Positions 1-7,006 of a stretch of 17,662 nt of DNA are shown piece by piece. The stretch's first letter is position 1. Every line of letters starts with the position of its first letter. The notes beneath the pieces were generated by a model. That model saw only the letters and a list, made by a program, of their open reading frames with translations, did no database searches and was not told where the DNA came from. The translations under genes and the position numbers were made by a program. The stretch is from JAMXLO01 sp041487355 (lineage in GTDB: Bacteria; Pseudomonadota; Alphaproteobacteria; Acetobacterales; Acetobacteraceae). The DNA lies in assembly GCA_041487355.1 (NCBI GenBank), contig JBGPND010000097.1, positions 1 through 17,662 of the forward strand, in the 5' to 3' direction.

Positions 1-674
1 AGCACCAGATTGGGCGGCAGGCCAAGCACGGGCTCACCGACGCGTGGTCCCGCATGGAAGCCGCCGAGCGCCGCCGCGTCAGGCGGGCGCCGCAGATAGA
101 TCGCCGCCAGCGGCAGGATCACCACGATGACCAGGGCAGCGTAGGCCAGCATGGTGTGGCGCCAGCCGATCTGGTCGATGCCGTACTGGAACAGCGCCGG
201 CCATAATGCCCCCGCGATGTACTGACCGGCGGAGATCAGGGCGATCGCCGTGCCGCGGCGTCGGTCGAACCAGCGGCTGACATAGGTCATCAGGGGTGCG
301 AACATGCCGGCGGCGCCGAGCAGACCGACCAACAGGAAGCTGCTGATATAGAGCTGCGTGAGACCACCCAGCGAGGCAATCGTCAGTCCCGCGCCGATCA
401 TCGTGCCGCCGAAGATCACCACCCAGCGGACGCCGATCCGCTCGGCCAGCCAGCCCATCGCGATGCCGCCGCAGCCGGCGCCGATGAAGGTCAGCGCCAC
501 CGCCAGCGCGGGAGCCGAACGCGACGCGCCGAATTCGGCCGCGATCGGCTTCAGCGCCACCACGGTGGTCAGCGGTGCGCCATACGACACGCTCAGCACA
601 ACCATGGCGGCCAGGGCGACGACCCAGGATGTCCGCGTCTCCACGCTCCTCGCGTACGCGCCGCTGCCGTCCAT
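1..674 (-). CDS. MFS transporter, N-terminal part (cut by window edge)
   Basis: Reading the minus strand from the ATG at 674 gives an open frame of 224 codons to the window edge. It begins MDGSGAYARSVETRTSWVV and continues as a strongly hydrophobic protein with about six membrane spans, i.e. the first half of a roughly 400-residue major facilitator. The loop motif GWLAERIGVRW between spans 2 and 3 matches the MFS G-x-L-a-D/E-r-x-G-x-r/k signature. SRWFDRRRGTAIALISAG resembles the span-4/5 region of MFS families that include oxalate/formate and monocarboxylate-type carriers. It should be an inner-membrane secondary transporter; the substrate cannot be told. A GAGGAAG ribosome-binding site lies 8 bases before the ATG. 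An in-frame TAA, which is the stop of the upstream hydrolase gene, rules out a longer start. The 33-base gap to that gene suggests co-transcription. Confidence 0.85.
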   Translation of the reverse strand, partial: MDGSGAYARSVETRTSWVVALAAMVVLSVSYGAPLTTVVALKPIAAEFGASRSAPALAVALTFIGAGCGGIAMGWLAERIGVRWVVIFGGTMIGAGLTIASLGGLTQLYISSFLLVGLLGAAGMFAPLMTYVSRWFDRRRGTAIALISAGQYIAGALWPALFQYGIDQIGWRHTMLAYAALVIVVILPLAAIYLRRPPDAAALGGFHAGPRVGEPVLGLPPNLV

Positions 675-707
675 CGGATGCGCTTCCTCGGTTCTTCTTG
701 TGTCAGC

Positions 708-1715
708 TTAGCCGAGCATGGCGGCGATGGCAGCCGGGTCGACCTCCTCGATCCGCGCCGGTCGCCAGCGCGGCTTGCGGTCCTTGTCGATCACCATGGC
801 ACGCACACCCTCGGCGAAATCCGGATGCCGCATGGTTGTCCTGGTCAGCGCCAGCTCCGCCGCCTGGCATTGCGGCAAGGTCAGGTCCGCGCCACGGCGG
901 AGTGCGGCAAGCGTCCAGCACAGTGCCGAGGGCGACATCGCCCTGAGTGTGGCCAGGGTCGTCGCCGCCCACTCGTCGCCGACGGCTTCGAGCCGGCGCA
1001 CGATCCCGGGAACGCTGTCGGCGCCGAAGCAATGGTCGATAGCAGCGCGATGCGGTGCCAGGGAGAACGCGGGCAACGGCGCGACATGGAGGCCGAGAGC
1101 CGCCGGCCCATCCTCGGCCAGCGCGCGCGACAGCACGGGCAGGTCCTCGCGCCGGGTGAAATGCGTGGCCAGCCCGGCATGCACGGCGTCCGCGCCCTGC
1201 ATGCGGGCACCGGTCAGGCCGAGATAGGCGCCGAGCTGGCCGGGCAGGCGCGGCAGGAAGAACGTCGCGCCGATATCGGGGAAGAAGCCGATCGCCGTCT
1301 CCGGCATGGCGAAGGCCGCATGCTCCGTCGCCACGCGATACGGCGCATGCACCGAAACGCCGATGCCGCCGCCCATGCAGATGCCGTCGATCAGCGCGAC
1401 ATAGGGCTTCGGATAGGTGGCGATCATCAGGTTCAGTTCGTACTCCTCGCGGAAGAACTCCTCGGCGCGGTGATGCTCGCCATCCAGCTCGTACTGACGC
1501 AGCGCGCGGATGTCGCCGCCGGCGCAGAAGGCGCGGTCGCCGGCGCCCTCGGTCACGACCGCGTGCACGTGCGGGTCTTCGCGCCACGCTTCGAGCGCGC
1601 GCGAGCAGGCGCGGATCATCGGCAGGTCGATCGCGTTGAGTGCCTTCGGGCGGTTCAGCAGGATCCGCCCCACGCGCCCGTCGCGCCGGGCGACCACTGT
1701 GTCCTCGCTCTGCAT
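708..1715 (-). CDS. 3-hydroxyisobutyryl-CoA hydrolase (crotonase family)
   Basis: A 335-residue crotonase-fold enzyme, probably cytoplasmic. The family hydrolyses 3-hydroxyisobutyryl-CoA to free 3-hydroxyisobutyrate in valine breakdown. Visible motifs are GRILLNRPKALNAI near the N-terminus, the oxyanion-hole segment FCAGGDIRAL, then DGICMGGGIGVS followed by MPETAIGFFPDIGATFFLPR, where the Glu of PETAIG is the expected catalytic position. The 'GGDIR' and 'FPDIG' wording fits the hydrolase branch better than plain enoyl-CoA hydratases, and the length matches (about 350). An upstream ATG at 1745 is in frame, but the ATG at 1715 has a strong GGAGAGGG site 5 bases before it and is preferred. The MFS gene follows 33 bases downstream. 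It could be a generic enoyl-CoA hydratase/isomerase; hydrolase is favoured. Confidence 0.88.
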   Translation of the reverse strand: MQSEDTVVARRDGRVGRILLNRPKALNAIDLPMIRACSRALEAWREDPHVHAVVTEGAGDRAFCAGGDIRALRQYELDGEHHRAEEFFREEYELNLMIATYPKPYVALIDGICMGGGIGVSVHAPYRVATEHAAFAMPETAIGFFPDIGATFFLPRLPGQLGAYLGLTGARMQGADAVHAGLATHFTRREDLPVLSRALAEDGPAALGLHVAPLPAFSLAPHRAAIDHCFGADSVPGIVRRLEAVGDEWAATTLATLRAMSPSALCWTLAALRRGADLTLPQCQAAELALTRTTMRHPDFAEGVRAMVIDKDRKPRWRPARIEEVDPAAIAAMLG

Positions 1716-1739
1716 GCAAACCCTCTCCACAGTTTCGTT

Positions 1740-1797
1740 CGTCACCCTCGCGGAAGCGGGGGTCCAGCCACTGGGCCCCGCTTCCGCGGAAGTGACG
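1740..1797. repeat. REP-like palindromic repeat in divergent intergenic region
   Basis: An imperfect inverted repeat of about 27 bases per arm: CGTCAC...GCGGAAGCGGGG on the left is mirrored by CCCCGCTTCCGC...GTGACG on the right, with a short CCACT-type loop. It resembles the widespread interspersed palindromes with a GCGGAAGCGGG core found between genes in GC-rich proteobacteria. It sits between the divergent hydrolase gene and the solute-binding-protein operon. It encodes nothing; it could form a strong stem in RNA or a cruciform in DNA. Confidence 0.7.
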
Positions 1798-1983
1798 AGG
1801 ATGGGGTGCTGGGATCGACCCTCAGTCAGTTCGGCAATGCTCTAACGTGACCCTGCCGGTCGCGCCAGGGTGCCCCAGGTCCATCCTTCGGCCACGCGAA
1901 GCGCTCCCCCCGGCTTTCGTTTCCTGCCGATATCGCGGATTGTAGCGGCCCTCTGCACGGCAGGAACCCGGAGCCCGATATCG

Positions 1984-3018
1984 ATGCACGTCCGCACGCC
2001 AGTGGTCGCCGCGGTGATCCTCGCCATGTCGTTCGGCTTCGCCGCCGCGCGCGACATCACCATTGTGACACGCGGCGGGCTCATGCAGGAGGCAACCAAG
2101 GACCTGTTCGCCCGGCCCTTCGCGACCGCCACCACCATCGCGGTGCAGCAGGAAAGCTGGGAGGGCGGCATCGATGCTCTGCGGACCCAGGCCAAGGCAC
2201 CGGACAATAACTGGGACCTCGTTCTGGTCGACGGCGACGAGCTTGCCACCGGTTGCTCCGAGAACCTGTTCGAGAAGCTCGACTGGTCGGCGATAGGCGG
2301 CAAGGACCACTACCTTTCGCAGACTGTCGGTGATTGTGGCGTCGGTGCCGGCGTCGCCAACCTCGTCCTCGCGTGGGATCGCGACAAGTTTCCCGGCACG
2401 CCGAGCTGGGCGGATTTCTGGGATGTGGCGAAGTATCCCGGCAAGCGCGGCCTCAATCACGGCGTGCGTGGCAATCTGGAGTTTGCGCTGATCGCCGATG
2501 GCGTGTCGCCGGGCGAGGTCTACAAGGTGCTGGCCACTTCCGAAGGTGTGGATCGCGCCTTCCGCAAGCTCGACCAGCTCAAGCCCTACATCGTGTGGTG
2601 GCAGGATGGTGCCGAGGCGGCGCGCATCCTCGCCTCGGGTGATGTGCTGATGACCAGTGCGCCTTCGGCGCGGATCGCCGCCGTCAACCGCACCGAGCAC
2701 CGGAATTTCGGCATGCAGTGGAACGCCAGCCTGTACGAGGTGCAGAGCTGGGTGATCCTGAAGGGCAGCCAGAACCTGCGCCAGGCAACGCAGTTCCTGT
2801 ATTTCGTCGGCACACCGGCGATCGAGGCGCGGCTCGTCGGTCTGTTCGGCGAAGGCGGACTGGCCAAGGGTGCCAATGACGGATTGGCGCCGGAGGTCGC
2901 ACAGACTTCGCCGACCTGGCCCGCCAACCTGAATGCCGCGGTGCGGATGGACGTCCCGTTCTGGCACGACAACCTGGGCAAGTTGCGCCAGCGCTTCGAC
3001 GCCTGGCTGGCGCGTTGA
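1984..3018 (+). CDS. PotD-like periplasmic solute-binding protein (first gene of MCE-transporter operon)
   Basis: A 344-residue family-1 extracellular solute-binding protein of the polyamine (PotD/spermidine-putrescine) type. The start MHVRTPVVAAVILAMSFGFAAA is a classical Sec signal peptide, probably cut before RD, so it acts in the periplasm. The body begins DITIVTRGGLMQEATKDLF and contains WDLVLVDGDEL, YPGKRGLNHGVRGNLEFAL and VWWQDGAEAARILASGDVLM, all typical of PotD-like binders. The frame is open from 1870, but the ATG at 1984 is chosen because it begins the signal peptide; a GGAG lies about 10 bases before it. The stop TGA overlaps the TTG start of the permease gene by 4 bases, so it is probably translated with the MCE transport genes. 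PotD proteins normally work with PotB/PotC permeases, none of which is present here. The ligand is unknown. Confidence 0.85.
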   Translation: MHVRTPVVAAVILAMSFGFAAARDITIVTRGGLMQEATKDLFARPFATATTIAVQQESWEGGIDALRTQAKAPDNNWDLVLVDGDELATGCSENLFEKLDWSAIGGKDHYLSQTVGDCGVGAGVANLVLAWDRDKFPGTPSWADFWDVAKYPGKRGLNHGVRGNLEFALIADGVSPGEVYKVLATSEGVDRAFRKLDQLKPYIVWWQDGAEAARILASGDVLMTSAPSARIAAVNRTEHRNFGMQWNASLYEVQSWVILKGSQNLRQATQFLYFVGTPAIEARLVGLFGEGGLAKGANDGLAPEVAQTSPTWPANLNAAVRMDVPFWHDNLGKLRQRFDAWLAR

Positions 3019-4118
3019 CCTCGGCTGCCAGCCTGTCGATCGAGGAGCGCGAAGGGCGCGTGGTGCTGGTGTTCGCCGGCCGGCTCGATGCGATGGCAAT
3101 CGGCCCGCTGTGGCGGCGGGCGATGCGCGCGGCGCAGCGGGCGAGCGGCAGAAGACTGGTGTTCGATCTGGGTGGCGTGTCGTTCTGCGACGTCAGCGGC
3201 GCGGCATTCCTGGCAGAGACCGAGGCGGCGCACGGCGAGGCCGCGGAGCTGGCTGGCGCGCAGGAGCAGGTGGCGGGGCTGTTGCAGCGAGCCCGTGCCG
3301 CGCTCGCGGGCGGCGCGCAGCCGCAGGCCGGTCCGCCGCGAACGCTGGGCCAGATTGCCGTCGCGGCACTGCGGCTGCTCGCGGCCAGTATCGCTTTCCT
3401 CGGCGAGGCGGCGGTGGCACTCGCCCGGCTGCCACAGCATCAGCGCATGCTGCGCCTGCCCGATCTGCTGCGCTATGTGGACCAGGCCGGCGTGCGCTCG
3501 CTGCCGCTGGTGCTGCTGCTGGGCTATCTGATCGGACTGATCCTGGCGTTCCAATCGGCGGTGCCGATGCGCCGTTTCGGCGCCGACATCTTCGTCGCCA
3601 ATCTGGTCGCGATCAGCCTGCTGCGCGAACTCGGACCGCTGCTCGCGTCGGTGATTCTGGCCGGCCGGACCGGTTCCGCCTTCGCCGCCGAGATCGGCAC
3701 CATGAAGGTGAACGAGGAGGTCGACGCGCTGGTGACGATGGGGATCGATCCGATGACCATGCTAGTGCTGCCCCGCATCATCGCCGCCATGCTGGTGATG
3801 CCGGCGATGACTCTCGCGCTCGATGTGGCCGGCCTGCTTGGCATGACGACAGTGATGCGTGGCTTTGGCTTTCCGCTGGCGACAATCGCGCGCCAGGTGC
3901 AGAACTGGGTGACCGCGCCGGACCTTTATGGTGGGCTGTTCAAGGCGGTGTGCTTCGGCGTCGCGGTCGCAGCCATCGGCTGCCGGGCGGGGCTGGGCAC
4001 CGGCGTCGGCCCGCGTGCCGTCGGCCTTTCGGCCACCGCGGCGGTGGTTGGCGGCATCGTCGCCACCATCGCGCTGGATGGCGTCTTCGCGCTGATCTTC
4101 TATCGGCTGCGCCTGTGA
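3015..4118 (+). CDS. STAS-MlaE family ABC permease
   Basis: A 367-residue inner-membrane permease of the MlaE/YrbE family with an N-terminal STAS domain (about residues 1-95, from SLSIEEREGRVVLVFAGRLD through LVFDLGGVSFCDVSGAAFL), a linker, and the MlaE domain (about 140-367). Family hallmarks are GYLIGLILAFQSAVPMRRFG, LRELGPLLASVILAGRTGSA, the cytoplasmic helix with AAEIGTMKVNEEVDALVTMG, and LPRIIAAMLVMP. Such permeases pair with an MlaF ATPase and an MCE protein to move phospholipids or other lipids through the envelope. In E. coli the STAS part is a separate protein, MlaB; here it is fused. The start is a TTG at 3015 overlapping the previous stop (TTGA); the STAS fold begins within a few residues, supporting it. 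The position equivalent to the SpoIIAA phosphoserine is Val (D-V-S-G). Confidence 0.9.
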   Translation: MTSAASLSIEEREGRVVLVFAGRLDAMAIGPLWRRAMRAAQRASGRRLVFDLGGVSFCDVSGAAFLAETEAAHGEAAELAGAQEQVAGLLQRARAALAGGAQPQAGPPRTLGQIAVAALRLLAASIAFLGEAAVALARLPQHQRMLRLPDLLRYVDQAGVRSLPLVLLLGYLIGLILAFQSAVPMRRFGADIFVANLVAISLLRELGPLLASVILAGRTGSAFAAEIGTMKVNEEVDALVTMGIDPMTMLVLPRIIAAMLVMPAMTLALDVAGLLGMTTVMRGFGFPLATIARQVQNWVTAPDLYGGLFKAVCFGVAVAAIGCRAGLGTGVGPRAVGLSATAAVVGGIVATIALDGVFALIFYRLRL

Positions 4119-4897
4119 CGACTGAGCCGGTCATCAGTGTGGTTGGCGTGGCGCAGCGCTTCGGACCGCGCATAATCTTCCGCGACGTCTCGTTCAGCGT
4201 GTTCCCCGGCGAGGTATTCGTCATCCTCGGCGGCTCGGGCTGTGGCAAATCGACCCTGATGAAGCAACTGATCGGCCTGCTCGTGCCGAGCGCGGGACGC
4301 ATCGAGATATTCGGCTGCGCGATCACCGGTTCCGATGGCGCTGCGGCGCTGCGGAAAATGCAACGCAGGATCGGCGTGATGTTCCAGTCCGGCGCGCTGT
4401 TCGGCTCGATGACGCTGCTGGAAAACGTCATGCTGCCGCTCGAGATGTTCACCGACCTGCCGCCGGAGGGCCGTGAAGCAGTGGCGCGGGTGAAGCTCGG
4501 CCTGGTCGGTCTCGGCGACGCCGCTTCGCTGATGCCGGCTGAGATCTCCGGCGGCATGGCGCGCCGCGCGGGGATCGCCCGGGCGATGGCGCTCGATCCG
4601 CCGCTGCTGTTCCTCGACGAACCGTCGGCCGGGCTCGATCCGATCACGTCGGCCGGCCTGGACCGGCTGATCCTGGATCTCCGGCACGATCTCGGCGCGA
4701 CGTTCGTCGTGGTGACGCACGAGCTTGCCTCGATCCTGGCGATTGCCGATCGCTGCATCATGCTGGATCGCGCCGCATATCGGGACGCCGGCGGGATGAT
4801 TGCCGAGGGCGATCCGCGTGTGCTGCGCGATGCCAGCACGCATCCGACCGTGCGCGCCTTCTTCCGCCGTGAGGTCCTGGCGATGGCACAGGCGTGA
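4115..4897 (+). CDS. MlaF-type ABC transporter ATPase
   Basis: A 260-residue ATP-binding subunit that should drive the STAS-MlaE permease from the cytoplasmic side. Visible motifs in order: Walker A GGSGCGKST (about residue 40), Q-loop MFQSGALFGSM, ABC signature ISGGMARR, Walker B LLFLDEPSAGLD, and H-loop VVVTHE. The SGGMARR form of the signature and the FQSGALF Q-loop are characteristic of MlaF/Ttg2A ATPases rather than other ABC families. The frame is open far upstream to 2933, but that is only the shadow of the permease gene. The GTG at 4115, overlapping the permease stop as GTGA, gives the normal family length and starts just before VISVVGVAQRFG. The C-terminal EGDPRVLRDASTHPTVRAFF segment is also typical. 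Confidence 0.93.
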   Translation: MTTEPVISVVGVAQRFGPRIIFRDVSFSVFPGEVFVILGGSGCGKSTLMKQLIGLLVPSAGRIEIFGCAITGSDGAAALRKMQRRIGVMFQSGALFGSMTLLENVMLPLEMFTDLPPEGREAVARVKLGLVGLGDAASLMPAEISGGMARRAGIARAMALDPPLLFLDEPSAGLDPITSAGLDRLILDLRHDLGATFVVVTHELASILAIADRCIMLDRAAYRDAGGMIAEGDPRVLRDASTHPTVRAFFRREVLAMAQA

Positions 4898-5913
4898 TGG
4901 GCGGCAGCGGCATCTATCTGCGGGTCGGGCTGCTCATCATCGGCGGGCTCGGCCTTGGCGTTGCCCTGATCTGGTTCCTGGGCGGCGCCCAGATCAGCCG
5001 CGGCACGCTGTTCGAATCCTACTTCAGCGAATCGGTGCAGGGATTGGAGGTGGGTGCGGCGGTGAAGTACCGGGGCGTGACGATCGGCCGGGTGTCGGAG
5101 CTCGGCCTGGTCAGTGCCGAATACGGCCAGGATCAGGAGATCGACAACAGGCGCCAGACCTACCGCCTAGTCTTCGTGCGCTACGTGGTCGATACCGCGA
5201 AGATCGGCAGGATGCCCGACGCGCGGACGGCGGTCGAGCTTGGGTTCCGGTCCAGGCTGGCGTCACAGGGGATCACCGGCCTCAGCTATCTCGAACTCGA
5301 TTTCGTCGATCCCGCGCGCTACCCGGCGCTGGATGTGCCGTGGACGCCGAAGGCCGAATACATTCCGTCGATGCCGAGCACCTTCAGCCAGGTGCAGGAC
5401 GCGGCGCAGCAGGTGCTGGCCAAACTCAACCGCGTGGACATCGACGTCCTGTCCACGCAATTGACCGGATTGCTGACCGATCTTCGCACCGAACTGGCGA
5501 GCGGCGATCTGCATAAAACGCTGACCGCGGCGTCTGTGCTGCTGCGGACAACCAACGATGCGGTACGAACGGCGGACCTGCCGGGCCTGAGCGCCGACGT
5601 GAAGCGCACCTCGGCTTCGCTGCGCGACGTGGCGCAGGGAGAGCAGATGCAGAAGTTGCTGACCAATACCGCGCTGGCCGCCGAACGGCTGGCCAATGTG
5701 GCGGCGAAATTGCCGGCGCTGGTCACCTCGTTGCAGGGATTGACGCAGCGCGCGGGCAACGGCACCGCCGATGTGGAGCAAAGCCTGGTCCCGCTGCTGC
5801 GCGATACGCGGGCGGCCGTGCAGAACCTGCGGGAAATGACCGAGTCGCTGCGGCGCTACCCGGCGCAGGTCCTCGGTCCGCCGCCGCCACGCTCAGCGGA
5901 GCCGGCACGATGA
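4897..5913 (+). CDS. MCE-domain (MlaD/PqiB-type) lipid-transport protein
   Basis: A 338-residue protein anchored by one N-terminal membrane span (VGLLIIGGLGLGVALIWFLG, no cleavage site seen), followed by an MCE domain at about residues 35-145 (TLFESYFSESVQGLEVGAAVKYRGVTIGRV and later VELGFRSRLASQGITGLSYL). A long helical C-terminal part (about 170-325) follows, ending in a proline-rich tail. MCE proteins form periplasmic rings or tunnels through which lipids pass between membranes. SQGITGLSYLELDFV is a strong MCE landmark. The ATG at 4897 overlaps the ATPase stop by one base; a GTG one codon upstream (4894, GTGA overlap) is equally possible. It shares the operon with its permease and ATPase. 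It is longer than E. coli MlaD (about 180 residues), the extra being the helical tail, as in many alphaproteobacterial homologues. Confidence 0.9.
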   Translation: MGGSGIYLRVGLLIIGGLGLGVALIWFLGGAQISRGTLFESYFSESVQGLEVGAAVKYRGVTIGRVSELGLVSAEYGQDQEIDNRRQTYRLVFVRYVVDTAKIGRMPDARTAVELGFRSRLASQGITGLSYLELDFVDPARYPALDVPWTPKAEYIPSMPSTFSQVQDAAQQVLAKLNRVDIDVLSTQLTGLLTDLRTELASGDLHKTLTAASVLLRTTNDAVRTADLPGLSADVKRTSASLRDVAQGEQMQKLLTNTALAAERLANVAAKLPALVTSLQGLTQRAGNGTADVEQSLVPLLRDTRAAVQNLREMTESLRRYPAQVLGPPPPRSAEPAR

Positions 5914-6506
5914 GGCGAAGGTGGTTGCTGGCCGGTGGAGCTGCCCTCGCCGGATGTTCGGTGCTGCCGCAACAGCCGTATGTGCAGCGGCGCGACTGGC
6001 CGCTCGACGTGCGGCGTACTCCGGCCCTGCCGCCACGGCCGCGCGGGCGGGTGCTGCTGGTGCGCGCGGTGCGTGCGGCGCCGGGACTGGAGGCGCGCGG
6101 GCTGCAATGGCTGCAGCGCGACGGTAGCGTGCATGTCGATTTCTACGAACAATGGGCGGTGCCGCCGGCGCAGGCGGTGGAGGATGACCTGCGGCAATGG
6201 CTCGCCGGTGCGGGCTTGTTCAGTGCCGTGCTGGCGCCGGGCAGCCGGCTGACCGCCGATCTGGTGCTCGAGGGTGAGCTGAACGCGTTCTCCGCGGATC
6301 TCAACGCCGGTGTCGCACGCGCCTCGCTGGCGCTGGTGCTGCTGGACCAGCGGCCCTTTCCGATCAAGGTGTTGCTGCAGAAGACCGAGAGCGCCGAGGT
6401 GAAGCTGACCGGCACCGAGCCGCCTGCGATGGTGGATTCGTTGAAGGCGGCGCTTGTCGAGGTGCTGCGGCAGACCGAGGGGGACATGGCGGCAGCGACG
6501 CGTTGA
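5910..6506 (+). CDS. ABC-type transport auxiliary lipoprotein (PqiC/YmbA-like)
   Basis: A 198-residue lipoprotein. The start MRRRWLLAGGAALAGCSVL gives a short signal sequence with an LAGC lipobox, so Cys16 should be lipidated. Ser follows the Cys, which fits outer-membrane delivery. The body (RGRVLLVRAVRAAPGLEARGLQ, then YEQWAVPPAQAVEDDLRQWL, LVLEGELNAFSADL) has the layout of the ABC_trans_aux/PqiC family, which partners MCE proteins at the outer membrane. Its ATG overlaps the MCE gene stop (ATGA), completing the five-gene chain. The family call is supported jointly by context and layout; sequence identity within this family is low. Its stop is only 7 bases from the end of a convergent gene, with no obvious terminator between. 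Confidence 0.85.
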   Translation: MRRRWLLAGGAALAGCSVLPQQPYVQRRDWPLDVRRTPALPPRPRGRVLLVRAVRAAPGLEARGLQWLQRDGSVHVDFYEQWAVPPAQAVEDDLRQWLAGAGLFSAVLAPGSRLTADLVLEGELNAFSADLNAGVARASLALVLLDQRPFPIKVLLQKTESAEVKLTGTEPPAMVDSLKAALVEVLRQTEGDMAAATR

Positions 6507-6513
6507 CACGCGG

Positions 6514-6882
6514 TCACAACGGCGGCCACCGGCGGGTGCGGTCGGCTTCCTGGGCTGGGGTCAGTGTGCTGGGCCCGTCGCCCAACGCGGACGGATGGTC
6601 CGGCAGGCTTGCGGGGTCCTGCCAGCAGTCGGCGACCCCGAGGCTGCGCGTGCAATAGGGCGGCGTCTCCGGTGGCGGCTCGACCGGGCGGCAATAGCTC
6701 TTGCCCTGATCGAGCCGAACCACCGAGCAATCCTTGCCGGTGATCACCGAATAGGCGGCGTCGAACGGACTCCTCTGGATCACGGCGATGCTGCCGACCC
6801 CGAGTGCCGCGACACCGGTCAGCGCCTGCTCCGGCGTCGCCCCGCACCCTGCCAGCAGCAACAGCATCAGAAGACGTGCCAT
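6514..6882 (-). CDS. Small cysteine-rich lipoprotein, unknown function
   Basis: A 122-residue protein starting MARLLMLLLLAGCGAT: a very short hydrophobic signal with an LAGC lipobox (Cys13). The mature part has a stretch ALTGVAALGVGSIAVIQRSP, then four cysteines in KDCSVV, SYCRP, PYCTRS and ADCW, interspersed with proline (PVEPPPETPP). The even number of cysteines suggests two disulfides in the periplasm. I do not recognise a named family, although the cysteine/proline pattern looks conserved rather than accidental. It is transcribed towards the MCE operon and divergently from the YfgM-like gene. No convincing ribosome-binding site is seen before its ATG. It could play a part in envelope maintenance, but that is only suggested by its neighbours. 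Confidence 0.7.
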   Translation of the reverse strand: MARLLMLLLLAGCGATPEQALTGVAALGVGSIAVIQRSPFDAAYSVITGKDCSVVRLDQGKSYCRPVEPPPETPPYCTRSLGVADCWQDPASLPDHPSALGDGPSTLTPAQEADRTRRWPPL

Positions 6883-6897
6883 GTCGGCAGTCTGGGC

Positions 6898-6938
6898 CGG
6901 TTTGGTAAACCGAGTGTTGCCGCCGTTTGCCCGGCGGC
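6898..6938. promoter_or_regulatory. Two perfect short palindromes in divergent promoter region
   Basis: Between the divergent lipoprotein and YfgM-like genes lie CGGTTT-GGT-AAACCG (6898-6912, 6-bp perfect arms) and GCCGCCG-TTTGCC-CGGCGGC (6919-6938, 7-bp perfect arms). The first looks like a possible operator. The second may be just a GC-rich stem. No clear -35/-10 pair could be assigned. Confidence 0.35.
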
Positions 6939-7006
6939 GTGCGCGCCGCTATGGTCCGGCGCGCCGCGGGGGGCCGATTCCGCGTCAGCAGAGAGCGAGA
7001 GACCAA

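Noticed and set aside
678..1850. Long plus-strand open frame of 390 codons opposite the hydrolase gene
   Set aside because: It is the antisense shadow of a well-supported crotonase gene; its translation is Arg/Gly/His-rich with no domain.
1822..3099. 425-codon minus-strand frame opposite the solute-binding protein
   Set aside because: Low-complexity Arg/Ala/His-rich translation, antisense to a gene with a signal peptide and a clear family.
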